37,361 nucleotides of DNA from Saccoglossus kowalevskii (lineage: Eukaryota; Hemichordata; Enteropneusta; Harrimaniidae). The DNA is taken from contig NW_003110484.1 in assembly GCF_000003605.2 (NCBI RefSeq), positions 69,360 through 106,720 of the forward strand, written 5' to 3'. Made by a program: the position numbers and the translations under genes. A model generated the notes under the pieces. It had not been told where the DNA came from and did not search any database. It saw only the letters and a list, made by a program, of their open reading frames with translations. Of this stretch, positions 35,751 through 37,361 are shown piece by piece; the stretch's first letter is position 1; every line of letters starts with the position of its first letter.

Positions 35751-36590
35751 ATGCATTTTCAAATTCAAGACAAAAGATAATTAATCAAAAAATAATTAGA
35801 AACGATATAAATATATTTATAAACTGTTTTTATTGATGAAACCAATAGCAAAATACATTAAAAACGCAAACTCTAAACGAATAAAACAAATAGTTCGGGT
35901 AGAATTACCATCACATTGATGATAATCCTCTTATGTTGGGTGTATAAAGCACTTTCACATTCTATATATGATTTCCGCATTCGCAAAAAAATTATATTAA
36001 TTATATAGACACCCATTATGGCTATAGGTTTTTTTTTTTTATCAAGAAAGTCACTTTGAAAGCTTACCATCACCGTATGAATGCTGATAATTTAAATGTC
36101 AAATTATTACGCCTAACACGAAATATAGCCAGATTGGCGGACATATACTAAGAATATGACAAACTTGAAATCATTAAATTCAATATTAATTCATTTTTGA
36201 ACAAATAACAATTTCTACCCACAATTCATTACGAATACATCTGGATCATTAAAGTTCCCTTCCCACTTTGTATGATATGTAGAAAACCTCCTGTAAGAAT
36301 CATAAAAGCCTTAGATTTTGTACAGTTCAATGATGAATCTTATCTAAGCAGAATCCTGCAATCGAATTTAGAATGAGTGATCACAACAACTAAAATAATG
36401 TTTGATTTGGTGATTAGAAACCATGACCTTCAGTGCAGCTATATTTCAAGATTTGTTGCCAGGGCAACGACGTTTATAATGTTCTATGATGATTGCAATA
36501 CTCAAGTGGAAGGTGTACGGCATGTAATACAAAGTAGGAATGTAGATTTATGAGCAAGTATCGAACATGAAATATAATTATTATTTTTCG
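35751..36590. other. unannotated stretch between repeat copies
   Basis: AT-rich DNA with no gene recognised; the 66-codon frame at 35873-36073 (-) runs through a T tract near 36030. No fourth copy of the flanking repeat is evident. Confidence 0.5.
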
Positions 36591-36730
36591 CCAAACGTTT
36601 CAACTTTTTAATAATTGATATTTTTCTTACAATCCGATTAACATTAAATATAGTATTTCTTACTGGATTCTATTGGATTAACAATTCGGCGAGTAATGTG
36701 TGATAAATTATTAAAACAGTCTAGTTGACG
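36591..36730 (+). repeat. copy 3 of the roughly 150-170-bp repeat
   Basis: Starts TTATTTTTCGCCAAACGTTT, contains TCTTACAATCCGATTAACAT (36625-36644), GTATTTCTTACTGGATTC and ATTGGATTAACAATTCGGCG, and ends GATAAATTATTAAA then CTAGTTGACG. It links copies 1 and 2 by matching each over different segments. Confidence 0.65.
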
Positions 36731-36864
36731 TTGAGTTTTTCAATTCAATAGTGTAAATACTTAAAATATGGTCTATTATTATAGACATCTGTCATCGTAA
36801 CACCATAAGTTACAGCGTGCCGTAATTGTGCGGTATTTTACTCTTTTTTTTTCATCCTACCATA

Positions 36865-37230
36865 TTAGAAAATTCGAATTCCAAATATGGAATGATTACG
36901 CGCGTATGCGTCTTCTAATGATAAAAACAAACATGGCTGCCACCAGGGTTTGACCGGACTCCACACAAAGAAGTTCGCTGATTCTGTTCTAACATTTTGG
37001 ACTTCGGCATTCCCATGGTGTATCCTTGGAAGAAAAAGATGTATAATGTTATGCGCGTCGGTCGATACTCCTGCTATACTGTCTGAGTGCATACTTTGAG
37101 GTATACTCGTAATAACCTTATATTCTTCGTTATGGAGTTTTGAAAATAATAATTGGTCTCCAAACTCATGTCCATTTTTAGATATTATTCCCCGGACGTC
37201 ACTTATGGCGGAAGTGACGTTTAAGTTCAT
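36865..37230 (-). CDS. 121-codon open frame, unrecognised, doubtful
   Basis: ATG at 37228-37230 and TAA at 36865-36867 bound the longest minus-strand frame outside repeats. The peptide begins MNLNVTSAISDVRG and has mixed composition without low complexity, signal peptide, membrane segment or recognised domain. The start context has a pyrimidine at -3, which is unfavourable. The frame start overlaps the CRE/ETS inverted repeat, and its end overlaps a CArG box, so the region may be regulatory instead. A frame this long is borderline for chance in this window. Confidence 0.18.
   Translation of the reverse strand: MNLNVTSAISDVRGIISKNGHEFGDQLLFSKLHNEEYKVITSIPQSMHSDSIAGVSTDAHNIIHLFLPRIHHGNAEVQNVRTESANFFVWSPVKPWWQPCLFLSLEDAYARNHSIFGIRIF
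36881..36890. promoter_or_regulatory. CArG box CCAAATATGG
   Basis: Exact CC(A/T)6GG, the SRF/MADS-box consensus, inside the near-palindrome ATTCCAAATATGGAAT. Function is inference. Confidence 0.3.
37196..37220. promoter_or_regulatory. inverted repeat with CRE half-sites, ETS and YY1-like core
   Basis: ACGTCACTT (37196-37204) and AAGTGACGT (37212-37220) are perfect reverse complements around ATGGCGG. Each arm carries a TGACGT/ACGTCA half-site; the spacer junction gives GCGGAAGT (ETS-like) and ATGGCGG (YY1-like). This combination is typical of TATA-less metazoan core promoters. No transcript start is demonstrable here. Confidence 0.4.
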
Positions 37231-37331
37231 GGAGCTTTGTTGAAGATGTTTGTGAACGACTTTTTTTAAATATTATCATTTGCTGTTGAATATTTATATA
37301 CCTGGTAATTTATACACAGAATACGTCATAT

Positions 37332-37361
37332 CAGTGGCGGATCCAGAGGGGGGCAGGGGGG
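37332..37361 (+). mobile_element. probable hAT-type transposon terminus, cut by window end
   Basis: CAGTGGCGGATCCAGAGGGG followed by a G-rich run matches the CAGTGGCG-type terminal repeats common in metazoan hAT elements. Only 30 bp are visible, so no target-site duplication, transposase or opposite end can be checked. Assignment rests on this short terminus. Confidence 0.5.

Overview
This is eukaryotic, almost certainly metazoan, AT-rich non-coding DNA. I find no convincing protein-coding gene, no rRNA and no intact tRNA in 37 kb. The longest open frames outside tandem repeats are about 120 codons, overlap on both strands and match no family I recognise. The mix of minisatellites, short inverted-repeat transposons, homopolymer-rich relics and many intact CpG sites resembles intergenic or intronic DNA of a marine invertebrate, possibly a non-vertebrate deuterostome. 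That placement is a low-confidence impression.

Layout. 1-250: a 25-bp minisatellite cut by the window edge. 744-1055 and 2121-2340: homopolymer-rich relics, one with GACCA-type ends. 3139-3226: a CRE/CCAAT/TATA-like cluster. 4522-4642: the first of three copies of a TTAA-flanked MITE; the others are at 23605-23737 and 30673-30810. 4960-5215: a relic containing a single diverged copy of the 62-bp unit that is tandemly amplified at 20437-21112. 8199-8442: the best exon candidate, with a splice acceptor in front and an AATAAA behind. 11748-12110: a roughly 145-bp triplication. 27113-28545: a 1.4-kb minisatellite with a 21-bp period whose core GGACATGTCT is a perfect p53-type half-site. 28968-28980: a perfect DR1 nuclear-receptor element. 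29364-29423: a decayed tRNA-like sequence. 29563-29681: an uninterrupted (TTTA)n tract. 31001-31200: two more GACCA-type motifs. 35311-36730: three copies of a roughly 150-170-bp repeat. 37196-37220: an inverted repeat with CRE and ETS motifs. 37332-37361: what looks like the first bases of a hAT-type transposon, cut by the window end.

How it fits together. There are no genes working together here. The recurring theme is repeat families that carry recognisable transcription-factor-like words: p53-like half-sites at a 21-bp period, a CCCATAATGCA word like that of ZNF143/THAP11 at a 62-bp period, and an excess of GTCACGTG E-boxes. The most notable observations are the 21-bp array (helically phased half-sites), the 62-bp array together with its apparent dispersed progenitor, and the three-copy MITE.
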